The position numbers and the translations under genes were made by a program. DNA of 7,289 nt, taken from NCBI GenBank assembly GCA_002395965.1, contig DGVT01000133.1, positions 14,141 to 21,429 of the forward strand, read 5' to 3'. Below, one piece after another: positions 1 to 6,085 of this stretch (positions within the stretch are counted from its first letter, which is position 1; the number at the start of each line of letters is the position of its first letter). The stretch comes from Porphyromonadaceae bacterium UBA4277. Its GTDB lineage: Bacteria; Bacteroidota; Bacteroidia; Bacteroidales; Muribaculaceae. The notes under the pieces are model-generated. The model was given only the letters and a program-made list of their open reading frames with translations. It was not told where the DNA came from and did no database searches.

Positions 1-60
1 CTTGTTTACTCGTTTACTTGTCTGCTCGTTTACTTGTTTACTAAAACAACTCGTTTACTC
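1..60. repeat. 8-base tandem repeat GTTTACT(C/T) upstream of the dehydrogenase
   Basis: GTTTACT occurs at 4-10, 12-18, 28-34, 36-42 and 53-59, and a degenerate copy GTCTGCT fills 20-26. The first five copies are in exact 8-base register (starts 4, 12, 20, 28, 36). A 9-base unrelated stretch (44-52) then shifts the last copy. The array ends 16 bases before the ATG at 77 and may continue left of the window. The reading frame of the downstream gene stays open through it, giving a low-complexity Leu/Thr/Phe/Tyr-rich extension that I do not regard as protein. No TAnnTTTG promoter element is visible in 1-76, so the array probably lies in a leader or between promoter and gene. Its function is unknown. 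Confidence 0.8.
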
Positions 61-76
61 TAAAAAAAACAATTAT

Positions 77-1303
77 ATGAATAAAGTCATTATTATCGGT
101 TGCGGTGGAGTGGGCACCGTGTGCGCACACAAGTGTGCACAAAACCCCGACGTGTTTAACCAGATTGTCATCGCCTCGCGCAACAAGGCCAAGTGCGATG
201 CCGTGGCAGCAGCCATCGGGGCACCCAACATCACTACCGACCAGGTCGATGCCGACGACGTCGAGCAGCTCGTGGCACTGTTCAACCGCCACAAGCCCAA
301 CCTGGTCATCAACCTGGCACTGCCCTACCAAGACCTGACCATCATGGAAGCCTGTCTGAAGTGTGGTGTCAACTACCTTGACACGGCCAACTATGAGCCG
401 CGCGACGAGGCACACTTCGAGTACAGCTGGCAATGGGCCTACCGTGAGCGATTTGAGCAGGCCGGCCTCACTGCCATACTGGGATGCGGCTTCGACCCGG
501 GCGTGACAAGCATCTACACCGCACGCGCTGCCAAGCACCATTTCAGCGAAATTCACTACCTCGACATCGTGGACTGCAACGCCGGCAACCACGGCAAGGC
601 ATTCGCCACCAACTTCAACCCCGAGATCAACATTCGCGAGATCACCCAGAAAGGGCTCTACTGGCAAGACGGCAAGTGGGTGGAGACCGAGCCCCTCGAA
701 ATTCACCAGCCACTCACCTACCCCGGCATAGGCCCCCGCGAGAGCTACCTGATGCACCACGAGGAGATAGAGTCGCTCGTGATCAACTACCCCACCATCA
801 AGCGCGCACGTTTCTGGATGACCTTCGGCGAGCAGTACCTGCGCTACCTCGACGTGATTCAGAACATCGGCATGAGCCGCATCGACGAGGTGGAATATGA
901 GGCACCGCTGGCCGACGGCACCGGCCAGGCCCGCGTGAAGATCGTGCCGCTGCAGTTTCTCAAGGCCGTGCTGCCCAACCCCCAGGACCTGGGCGAGAAC
1001 TACACCGGCCAGACGAGCATAGGCTGCCGCATCAGCGGCATCGGCCGCGACGGCAAGCCACTCACCTATTATATATATAACAACTGCGACCACCACAAGG
1101 CCTATGAGGAAACCGGAATGCAGGCCGTGAGCTACACCACCGGCGTGCCGGCCATGACAGGAGCCATGATGTTTCTCAAGGGGCTGTGGGTGAAACCCGG
1201 CGTGCACAACGTCGAAGAGTTTGACCCCGACCCGTTCCTCGACGAGGTGGCAAAGCAGGGACTGCCCTGGAACGAACTGTTTAACATCGACCTGGAGCTA
1301 TGA
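77..1303 (+). CDS. Carboxynorspermidine/carboxyspermidine dehydrogenase (saccharopine dehydrogenase family)
   Basis: This is a 408-residue cytoplasmic enzyme. The family condenses L-aspartate semialdehyde with a diamine (putrescine or diaminopropane) using NADPH to make carboxy(nor)spermidine, which a separate decarboxylase, not in this window, converts to (nor)spermidine. An N-terminal Rossmann fold shows the nucleotide loop GCGGVGT at residues 8-14 and ASR at 33-35 after the second strand, an Arg position that fits NADPH. Family-typical stretches follow: INLALPYQD (79-87), DTANYEP (102-108), LGCGFDPGVT (135-144), and late VLPNPQDLGENYTGQTS and SYTTGVPAM. The length is normal for the Bacteroides-type enzyme. 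I chose ATG 77 because the protein then begins directly with the first Rossmann strand; the open frame before it is tandem repeat. The gene ends in ATGA shared with era, suggesting co-transcription. A lysine-pathway saccharopine dehydrogenase is the alternative, but the sequence matches the polyamine branch as I remember it. Confidence 0.88.
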   Translation: MNKVIIIGCGGVGTVCAHKCAQNPDVFNQIVIASRNKAKCDAVAAAIGAPNITTDQVDADDVEQLVALFNRHKPNLVINLALPYQDLTIMEACLKCGVNYLDTANYEPRDEAHFEYSWQWAYRERFEQAGLTAILGCGFDPGVTSIYTARAAKHHFSEIHYLDIVDCNAGNHGKAFATNFNPEINIREITQKGLYWQDGKWVETEPLEIHQPLTYPGIGPRESYLMHHEEIESLVINYPTIKRARFWMTFGEQYLRYLDVIQNIGMSRIDEVEYEAPLADGTGQARVKIVPLQFLKAVLPNPQDLGENYTGQTSIGCRISGIGRDGKPLTYYIYNNCDHHKAYEETGMQAVSYTTGVPAMTGAMMFLKGLWVKPGVHNVEEFDPDPFLDEVAKQGLPWNELFNIDLEL

Positions 1304-2211
1304 GCAACACACAGCAAAGCACCGAGCGCCAGCACCGCGCAGGGTTTGTCAACATCGTGGGAAACCCCAACGTGGGAAAATCGACCCTGAGCAACCGCCT
1401 CGTGGGTGAGCGACTGTCGATCATCACCAGCAAGGCACAGACCACACGCCACCGCATCATGGGCATCGTCAACGGACCCGACTACCAAATCGTGTTCAGC
1501 GACACGCCCGGCGTGCTCAAGCCCAAGTTCCGCCTGCAAGAGAGCATGCTCGAGTATTCCACCGGCGCGCTGGTGGATGCCGACGTGCTGCTCTATGTTA
1601 CCGACGTGATAGAGACACCCACCAAAAACCGCGACTTCCTCGACAAGGTGGCTCGCGAAAAAATACCCATCCTGCTGGTCATCAACAAGATTGACCTGCT
1701 CAAGGGCAACGACGACCTGCTCAAGCTCATCGACCAATGGAAACAGCTGCTGCCCACGGCCGAGGTGTTTCCCACCAGCGCCACCGAGAATTTCAACGTC
1801 GATAACCTCATGGCGCGCATCGTGGAGCTGTTGCCCGTGAGCCCGCCCTACTTCGGCAAGGACGCACTCACCGACCGCAGCGCACGCTTCTTCGTCACCG
1901 AAATCATTCGCGAGAAAATACTGCTCACCTACGACAAGGAGGTGCCCTATGCCACACAGGTCATCGTCGAGAAATATGCCGAGAGCGACACGGCCATACA
2001 CATCATGGCCGTAATCTATGTGGAGCGCGACAGCCAGAAGGGCATCGTCATCGGACACCAGGGACGCAAACTAAAGCACGTGGGCACCGAGGCACGCAAA
2101 GACATCGAGAAATTCTTCGACAAGCGCGTCTTCCTCGAGCTTTATGTGAAGGTGGAGCACGACTGGCGCAACCAGGAGAACAAGCTCCGGGCCTTTGGCT
2201 ACATCGAGTAG
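1300..2211 (+). CDS. era: GTPase Era, ribosome small-subunit maturation factor
   Basis: Era binds GTP and the 3' end of 16S rRNA and acts late in 30S assembly. The 303-residue product has the full G-domain set: G1 GNPNVGKS (21-28), switch I QTTR (47-50), G3 DTPG (68-71), G4 NKID (129-132) and G5 SAT (160-162). A C-terminal type II KH RNA-binding domain follows, with IGHQG at 251-255 as the GxxG loop. The length is normal for the family, and no key residue is missing. The ATG at 1300 overlaps the preceding stop (TGA 1301-1303) by 4 bases, which points to translational coupling with the polyamine gene. There is no well-spaced Shine-Dalgarno site; the GGAG at 1294-1297 is too close to the start. 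An alternative start is unlikely because the G1 motif begins only 20 residues in. Confidence 0.97.
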   Translation: MSNTQQSTERQHRAGFVNIVGNPNVGKSTLSNRLVGERLSIITSKAQTTRHRIMGIVNGPDYQIVFSDTPGVLKPKFRLQESMLEYSTGALVDADVLLYVTDVIETPTKNRDFLDKVAREKIPILLVINKIDLLKGNDDLLKLIDQWKQLLPTAEVFPTSATENFNVDNLMARIVELLPVSPPYFGKDALTDRSARFFVTEIIREKILLTYDKEVPYATQVIVEKYAESDTAIHIMAVIYVERDSQKGIVIGHQGRKLKHVGTEARKDIEKFFDKRVFLELYVKVEHDWRNQENKLRAFGYIE

Positions 2212-2220
2212 CCCATGGCC

Positions 2221-2256
2221 CGGCGGCAACCGCCGCACCACAAACTTACGGTTTTT
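2221..2256 (+). terminator. Weak terminator candidate after era
   Basis: A perfect 6-bp GC stem, CGGCGG (2221-2226) and CCGCCG (2230-2235), closes a CAA loop ten bases after the era stop. The nearest T-run (2252-2256) lies about 16 bases beyond the stem rather than directly after it, so this is not a textbook intrinsic terminator. A second small stem, AAAC/GTTT (2242-2245 with 2251-2254), sits next to the T-run. Position and GC content suggest 3'-end formation, but the evidence is modest. Confidence 0.4.
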
Positions 2257-2270
2257 ATCAGTTTTTATCA
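2251..2270. repeat. Perfect 10-base tandem duplication
   Basis: GTTTTTATCA is present twice back to back (2251-2260 and 2261-2270) in the AT-rich gap between era and the secreted-protein gene, just upstream of that gene's promoter. It could be a slippage product, a short binding site in duplicate, or chance in AT-rich DNA. Confidence 0.85.
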
Positions 2271-2306
2271 TAAATATTGAAAAAATAAATTTTTTGACAC
2301 CAAAAT

Positions 2307-2337
2307 TTTGTTTTTTGAAAAAATAATTATAAATTTG
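2307..2337 (+). promoter_or_regulatory. Bacteroidetes-type promoter of the secreted-protein gene
   Basis: The -33 element TTTG (2307-2310) is separated by 19 bases from TAAATTTG (2330-2337), a full match to the TAnnTTTG -7 consensus of the Bacteroidetes primary sigma factor. A start site near 2342-2345 would give a leader of about 120 nt before ATG 2468. Other TTTG words at 2293-2296 and 2314-2317 have poorer spacing (33 and 12 bases). Confidence 0.72.
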
Positions 2338-2355
2338 CCCGTTGAAAGCTAAAGT

Positions 2356-2408
2356 GTATTAACTATTCATTAGTGATTTCAATTTTCACAACCCTTTATT
2401 AGTTATAC
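2356..2408 (+). promoter_or_regulatory. Possible folded leader in the 5' UTR of the secreted-protein gene
   Basis: GTAT/AACTA (2356-2365, T2360 bulged) can pair with TAGTTATAC (2400-2408) for nine base pairs. This closes a loop that holds a smaller GTGA/TCAC stem (2373-2376 with 2386-2389). It lies inside the predicted leader. The pairs are mostly A-U, so stability is doubtful and a chance origin is quite possible. I recognise no riboswitch family here. Confidence 0.25.
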
Positions 2409-2467
2409 AACGCTACGCAAGAGACTATGTGTTAACTAAATATTTGTTTAATTAATTCTTATTTCTT

Positions 2468-4402
2468 ATGAAAACAAGATTTACTATTTTAGCGTTAGTT
2501 GCATCACTGGCATGCTCTGCCAGCGCAATTACTCCGTTCACAAAGGCTACCACCAAGGTAGCCGGCGAACCTCAGTATCGCACTATGACAAACGTGGTTA
2601 AGACTCCGGCCATTAAGTCGCTTACCACTGCCCAAGTGCTGAAAGCTCCTGCTAAGGCCGACGTTCCCGAAGGCTATGCCAGTGTAACCCTCACTGCAGG
2701 TGATGTGTGGGGCGATGGCTCAGGCTATCAGATGCTCCTCGATGCCGATGCTACGGCCTATGGCACTATCATTCCCGAGACCGGCGGTCTCACTACCAGT
2801 GGCGATGCTACTGCTGCAACCTATGCCGAGTTTGAGTACAAGATTCCCGAGAATGCCGACGGCGCAATGACTACTCAAAACATCGTGCTTAGCAACAGCG
2901 TGACAATCCTCATTCCTGCCGGAACCTACGACTGGTGTATCACCAACCCCACTCCGGAAGACCGCATCTGGATTGCTTCGGAAAATGGCAACGTTCCCGG
3001 CCGTTACGATGACTTCAACTTCGTGAGCGGTGCTACCTACATCTTCACCGTTGCTTTAAGCGGACAGAACGATGCTGTTACCCTCGAAGCGGAAATTCCC
3101 GGTGCTGCTACCATCCCCACCGAGCTCACTGCCGAGCCCGCTGCCACCTATGCCAACATGGCTTGGGTGCCCAGCGAGAACAACGCCACCTACGTGCTGC
3201 GCTATCGTCCCTACATCGATCCCGCACTGCTGGGTGCCGACTTCAGCATGAACATCGACAACTATCAGGACATTACCGCTGGATTCTACGTTATAGATGC
3301 CGACGGCGACGGTAACAACTGGGCTCTCGCTTATGCCGACGATGCTCAATACAACATTTGCTTCTACAGCGCAAGCTATGCCGACGGCGGAGCCCTCAGC
3401 CCCGACAACTGGCTGGTCACTCCCGAGGTGGGCCAGGGTACGCTGACGTTCAAGACCTGGAACCGTAGCTCAAGCTGGCTCGACAAGATTGCTGTCTATG
3501 TTGCACCTGCCACTTGGGAAAGCACCGAGGATTTCGTACAGATTTCTGACGGTGACATCACTCCGGGCGCCACTCCCGAAGAATACACTATCGACCTTGC
3601 CGGTAAGCTGGGCGACTACGAAGGTGCTGTTGTCGTAGCATTCCGCCACTACGAATGCACCGACATGTGGAGCATCTATGTTAGCGACATCAAGGTTACA
3701 CTGCCCGACGCTCCCGAAATTCCCGACTGGGTTGTGGTTGACGGCATCACCGAGCCTGCCTACAAGATCGAGGGTCTGACTCCCGAGACCGAGTATGAGG
3801 CACAAGTAATGGCCTACAACGACATCAACGAGACCGACTGGACCGAGACCACTCGCTTCACCACACTGGCCGAGGATCCCGAAGAGGGCATCGACGAGTT
3901 CTACCTGGTGGGTTCGTTCAACGAATGGAACTGGCAGGACGCTGATGGCCGCCTGCCCATGGATGAGGTTGAAGGTGGCTACACCATCACTCTCGACCTC
4001 GATGCCGATGGCGAGTTCAAGATCATCACTCCCAACGAGCAAGATCCCACAGGCTTCACTTGGTTTGGCGGTGTTGACGAGAACGAGGTAGGTTACTTCC
4101 TGTTTACCGAAGACCTCTTCGAGAGCGACATCACTGTTGTTTCTCCGGGCGCTAACTTCAAAGTTCAGGATCCGGGCAACTACACCATCACCATCATGGA
4201 GTCTCCCGAGACCTTCAGTGGCATCAAGGCTCCGTTCGTGATCCAAGTTAAGCAGAATACCGAACTTGTGGCCATCAGCGACATCAACGCTGCTAAGGCT
4301 CAGGACAACACTTGGTACAACATCCAGGGCATGAAGATCCAGGGTGTTCCCACCGCAGCCGGCATCTACATCAACGGCGGCAAGAAGGTCGTGATCAAGT
4401 GA
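2468..4402 (+). CDS. Secreted multidomain adhesin-like protein with gingipain/HagA-type modules
   Basis: The 644-residue protein begins with a signal peptide (K2, R4, hydrophobic core 6-15, likely cut after SASA at 20). C16 lies in a poor lipobox, so a lipoprotein is less likely. Residues about 70-209 match my memory of the DUF2436 module of Porphyromonas gingipains and haemagglutinin: WGDGSGYQMLLDAD (81-94), AYGTIIP (97-103), YDWCITNP (154-161). Residues 215-249 resemble the first half of an FN3 domain. About 255-413 is a cleaved-adhesin jelly roll: DADGDGNNW (277-285), LSPDNWLVTPEV (310-321), VAFRHYECTD (390-399). About 419-467 supplies the second FN3 half. From 477 a module opens with FYLVGSFNEWNW, similar to CBM48/SusE-like sugar-binding folds. 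The tail (615-644, WYNIQG, AGIYINGGKKVVIK) resembles Bacteroidales type IX secretion-type C-terminal signals. I see no protease or other enzyme domain. The gene has its own promoter and terminator and uses T-ended codons more than its neighbours. A surface or secreted binding protein is the inference; the ligand is unknown. Confidence 0.82.
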   Translation: MKTRFTILALVASLACSASAITPFTKATTKVAGEPQYRTMTNVVKTPAIKSLTTAQVLKAPAKADVPEGYASVTLTAGDVWGDGSGYQMLLDADATAYGTIIPETGGLTTSGDATAATYAEFEYKIPENADGAMTTQNIVLSNSVTILIPAGTYDWCITNPTPEDRIWIASENGNVPGRYDDFNFVSGATYIFTVALSGQNDAVTLEAEIPGAATIPTELTAEPAATYANMAWVPSENNATYVLRYRPYIDPALLGADFSMNIDNYQDITAGFYVIDADGDGNNWALAYADDAQYNICFYSASYADGGALSPDNWLVTPEVGQGTLTFKTWNRSSSWLDKIAVYVAPATWESTEDFVQISDGDITPGATPEEYTIDLAGKLGDYEGAVVVAFRHYECTDMWSIYVSDIKVTLPDAPEIPDWVVVDGITEPAYKIEGLTPETEYEAQVMAYNDINETDWTETTRFTTLAEDPEEGIDEFYLVGSFNEWNWQDADGRLPMDEVEGGYTITLDLDADGEFKIITPNEQDPTGFTWFGGVDENEVGYFLFTEDLFESDITVVSPGANFKVQDPGNYTITIMESPETFSGIKAPFVIQVKQNTELVAISDINAAKAQDNTWYNIQGMKIQGVPTAAGIYINGGKKVVIK

Positions 4403-4404
4403 GA

Positions 4405-4482
4405 GCAATAGGAAACCATAGGATAACCTAGGAAATCCTAGGAAGCCCTAGGAAACCCTAGAAAATCCTAAAGAAATCCTAA
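4405..4482. repeat. 10-base tandem repeat, consensus GGAAAnCCTA, with phased CCTAGG palindromes
   Basis: Units start at 4411, 4421, 4431, 4441, 4451 and 4461 in exact 10-base register: GGAAACCATA, GGATAACCTA, GGAAATCCTA, GGAAGCCCTA, GGAAACCCTA, GAAAATCCTA. An 11-base unit (4471-4481) and a degenerate leading unit flank them. The CCTAGG palindrome recurs at 4427, 4437 and 4447, so copies lie one helical turn apart. Adjacent palindromes can also fold into a 6-bp hairpin with a 4-base loop. The array begins right after the stop codon at 4400-4402 and ends at the terminator hairpin, so it should be transcribed as 3' UTR. Confidence 0.88.
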
Positions 4483-4485
4483 AAG

Positions 4486-4520
4486 CAGTGCGCCTCCCGC
4501 TGGCGGGAAGCGCACTGTTT
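4486..4520 (+). terminator. Strong hairpin terminator of the secreted-protein gene
   Basis: CAGTGCGC (4486-4493) pairs perfectly with GCGCACTG (4510-4517). After one C/A mismatch the stem continues with TCCCG/CGGGA around a CTGG loop. TTT (4518-4520) follows and AAAA (4481-4484) precedes, so the structure could also work on the opposite strand. The T-run is short, but the long GC-rich stem and its place after the gene make termination the best reading. Confidence 0.78.
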
Positions 4521-4541
4521 CTGTCGAAAAAAAGGAAAAGA

Positions 4542-4573
4542 TTTGGCTATTACGATTTTTACGAGTAAATTTG
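4542..4573 (+). promoter_or_regulatory. Bacteroidetes-type promoter ahead of der
   Basis: The -33 TTTG (4542-4545), a 20-base spacer and -7 TAAATTTG (4566-4573) match the Bacteroidetes primary sigma consensus completely. Transcription should start near 4578-4581, leaving a leader of about 65 nt before ATG 4644. It lies between two terminators: one just upstream, one starting about 10 nt after the expected start site. Confidence 0.8.
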
Positions 4574-4590
4574 CAAAAACATTGCTCAGC

Positions 4591-4613
4591 AAGCCGCTCA
4601 TTGCGGCTTTTTT
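4591..4613 (+). terminator. Intrinsic terminator inside the der leader (possible attenuator)
   Basis: AAGCCGC (4591-4597) pairs perfectly with GCGGCTT (4603-4609) around loop TCATT, followed by four more T (4610-4613). This is a textbook intrinsic terminator. It lies downstream of the promoter at 4542-4573 and 30 bases before the der ATG, so transcripts from that promoter must pass it. A competing weak stem, TTGC/GCAA (4582-4585 with 4589-4592), overlaps its 5' arm by two bases. It may be an attenuator, the end of a very short RNA, or a backup terminator for the upstream gene. Confidence 0.8.
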
Positions 4614-4643
4614 ATAATCACCTAAGACTTCTACAACACAGAC

Positions 4644-5957
4644 ATGGGACGACTGATAGCCATCGTGGGGCGCCCAAACGTGGGCAAATCCACACTCTTT
4701 AACCGACTTACACAGACACGCGCCGCCATCGTGAACGACACCAGCGGCACCACACGCGACCGCCAGTACGGCATCATGGAGTGGAACGGCATGGAAATGA
4801 GCGTGGTAGATACCGGCGGATGGGTGGTAAACTCCGAAGACATCTTTGAAGGCGAAATCAACAAGCAGGTGCACCTCGCCATCGACGAAGCCGACGTCAT
4901 CCTCTTTGTAGTAGATATTAAAAACGGCATCACCGACCTCGACGACCATGTGGCCGCCATCTTGCGCAAGGCCAAAAAGCCGGTGATCGTGGTCACCAAT
5001 AAGGACGACAACAACGAGAGCATCTATGCCGAGGCCGAGTTCTACGCCTTAGGTCTGGGCAAGCCCTTCTCAATCTCGGCTGTGAACGGCACCGGCACCG
5101 GCGACCTGCTCGACGAGGTGGTGCGCCTCATGCCCAAAGGCAGCGACGAGCAAGTGCACGACGACCTGCCACGCTTCGCCATCGTGGGACGCCCCAATGC
5201 CGGAAAGTCGTCGCTCATCAACGCCCTGATGGACGAAGAGCGTAACATCGTCACCGACATTGCCGGTACCACACGCGACAGCATCTACTCGCGATACAAC
5301 AAGTTTGGCTTCGACTTCTACCTGGTGGATACTGCCGGCATTCGCAAGAAAGCCAAGGTGAACGAAGACATCGAATACTACTCGGTGCTGCGCTCCATCC
5401 GCGCCATCGAAAACAGCGACGTGTGCATCCTGCTCATCGACGCCACACGAGGCATCGAGGCGCAAGACGTCAACATCTTCTCCATCATCCAGAAAAACCG
5501 CAAGGGACTGGTGGTGCTGGTCAACAAGTGGGACATTGCCGCCGAAAAAAGCCAGCAAGGCATCAAGACGATGGAAAGCGCCATACGCGAGCGACTGGCA
5601 CCGTTCACCGACTTCCCCATCATCTTCGGGTCGGCACTGACCAAGCAACGCATCTTCAAGGTGCTGGAAACGGCCATCAACGTGTATAAGCACCGACAGA
5701 CGGTGATCCCCACCTCACAACTCAACAACTACATGCAGGAAGTGATCACCGCCTTCCCGCCACCGGCCGTGAAGGGAAAGTATGTGAAAATCAAGTATGT
5801 GACCATGCTCAAAGGCTCCTATGTGCCGTCGTTCATCTTCTTCTGCAACCTGCCACAGTGGGTGCGCGACCCCTACAAGCGCTACCTCGAGAACAAGATA
5901 CGCGAGAAGTGGGACTTGAGTGGAACGCCCATCAACCTGTTCTTCCGCGAAAAATAA
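4644..5957 (+). CDS. der: GTPase Der (EngA), 50S ribosome assembly
   Basis: Der is an essential GTPase with two tandem G domains that assists maturation of the large ribosomal subunit. The 437-residue product shows domain 1 with GRPNVGKS (9-16), GTTRD (35-39), DTGG (56-59), NKDD (119-122) and SA (145-146). Domain 2 has GRPNAGKS (182-189), GTTRD (208-212), DTAG (229-232), NKWD (294-297) and SAL (330-332). The C-terminal KH-like domain spans about 350-437 and ends in GTPINLFFREK, typical of the family. The length is normal and no motif is missing. ATG 4644 is chosen because strand 1 and the first G1 motif follow at once. No Shine-Dalgarno site is visible. A consensus promoter lies upstream, with an intrinsic terminator between it and the gene, so expression may be gated in the leader. 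Confidence 0.97.
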   Translation: MGRLIAIVGRPNVGKSTLFNRLTQTRAAIVNDTSGTTRDRQYGIMEWNGMEMSVVDTGGWVVNSEDIFEGEINKQVHLAIDEADVILFVVDIKNGITDLDDHVAAILRKAKKPVIVVTNKDDNNESIYAEAEFYALGLGKPFSISAVNGTGTGDLLDEVVRLMPKGSDEQVHDDLPRFAIVGRPNAGKSSLINALMDEERNIVTDIAGTTRDSIYSRYNKFGFDFYLVDTAGIRKKAKVNEDIEYYSVLRSIRAIENSDVCILLIDATRGIEAQDVNIFSIIQKNRKGLVVLVNKWDIAAEKSQQGIKTMESAIRERLAPFTDFPIIFGSALTKQRIFKVLETAINVYKHRQTVIPTSQLNNYMQEVITAFPPPAVKGKYVKIKYVTMLKGSYVPSFIFFCNLPQWVRDPYKRYLENKIREKWDLSGTPINLFFREK

Positions 5958-5966
5958 TCCCAAGCC

Positions 5967-6020
5967 CCACACATGGCCACCACCGGCCAAAAAAACAGCC
6001 AAAAACTGCAGCCTGTGTGG
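5967..6020 (+). other. Inverted repeats in the der-rel gap, weak terminator candidate
   Basis: CCACACA (5967-5973) is complementary to TGTGTGG (6014-6020). Inside this lies a short TGGCC/GGCCA stem (5974-5978 with 5985-5989). The 3' side is followed by CTAAAAAATT rather than a T-run, so intrinsic termination on the + strand is not well supported. Der and rel may be partly co-transcribed. Confidence 0.3.
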
Positions 6021-6047
6021 CTAAAAAATTGTAACTTCGCGAAATCA

Positions 6048-6055
6048 TTAATTTG
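6048..6055 (+). promoter_or_regulatory. Possible -7 promoter element ahead of the rel gene
   Basis: TTAATTTG matches seven of eight positions (counting n as matched) of TAnnTTTG and lies 30 bases before the ATG at 6086. No TTTG is found 19-21 bases upstream; the closest, ATTG at 6028-6031, is only 16 bases away. This is a weak candidate. Confidence 0.3.
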
Positions 6056-6085
6056 CCTGCCAAATGTGATTAACGCACCACGGTC

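Noticed and set aside
2..76. Possible 25-residue N-terminal extension of the dehydrogenase
   Set aside because: The extension is a translation of the octamer repeat. The Rossmann fold begins properly at Met 77, so the upstream open frame is coincidental.
1067..1080. AT-only run in a GC-rich gene (1067-1080) as a possible slippage or frameshift site
   Set aside because: It encodes part of a family-typical TYYIYNNC-like stretch and the frame continues to a normal C-terminus, so there is no sign of disruption.
41..1207. 388-codon minus-strand open frame opposite the dehydrogenase
   Set aside because: The + strand encodes a full, well-conserved enzyme. The antisense product has no family features and arises from codon bias.
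2441..2446. TATTTG just before ATG 2468 as a second promoter
   Set aside because: It does not fit TAnnTTTG at the first positions, has no TTTG at proper distance, and would leave almost no leader. The promoter at 2307-2337 is far better.
2480..2517. Lipoprotein signal at Cys16 of the secreted protein
   Set aside because: The residues before Cys16 (S-L-A) fit the lipobox poorly, while SASA at 17-20 is a good signal peptidase I site.
3470..4408. 312-codon minus-strand open frame opposite the secreted protein
   Set aside because: The + strand has a signal peptide, domains and a matching promoter and terminator. The antisense frame lacks a promoter and recognisable motifs.
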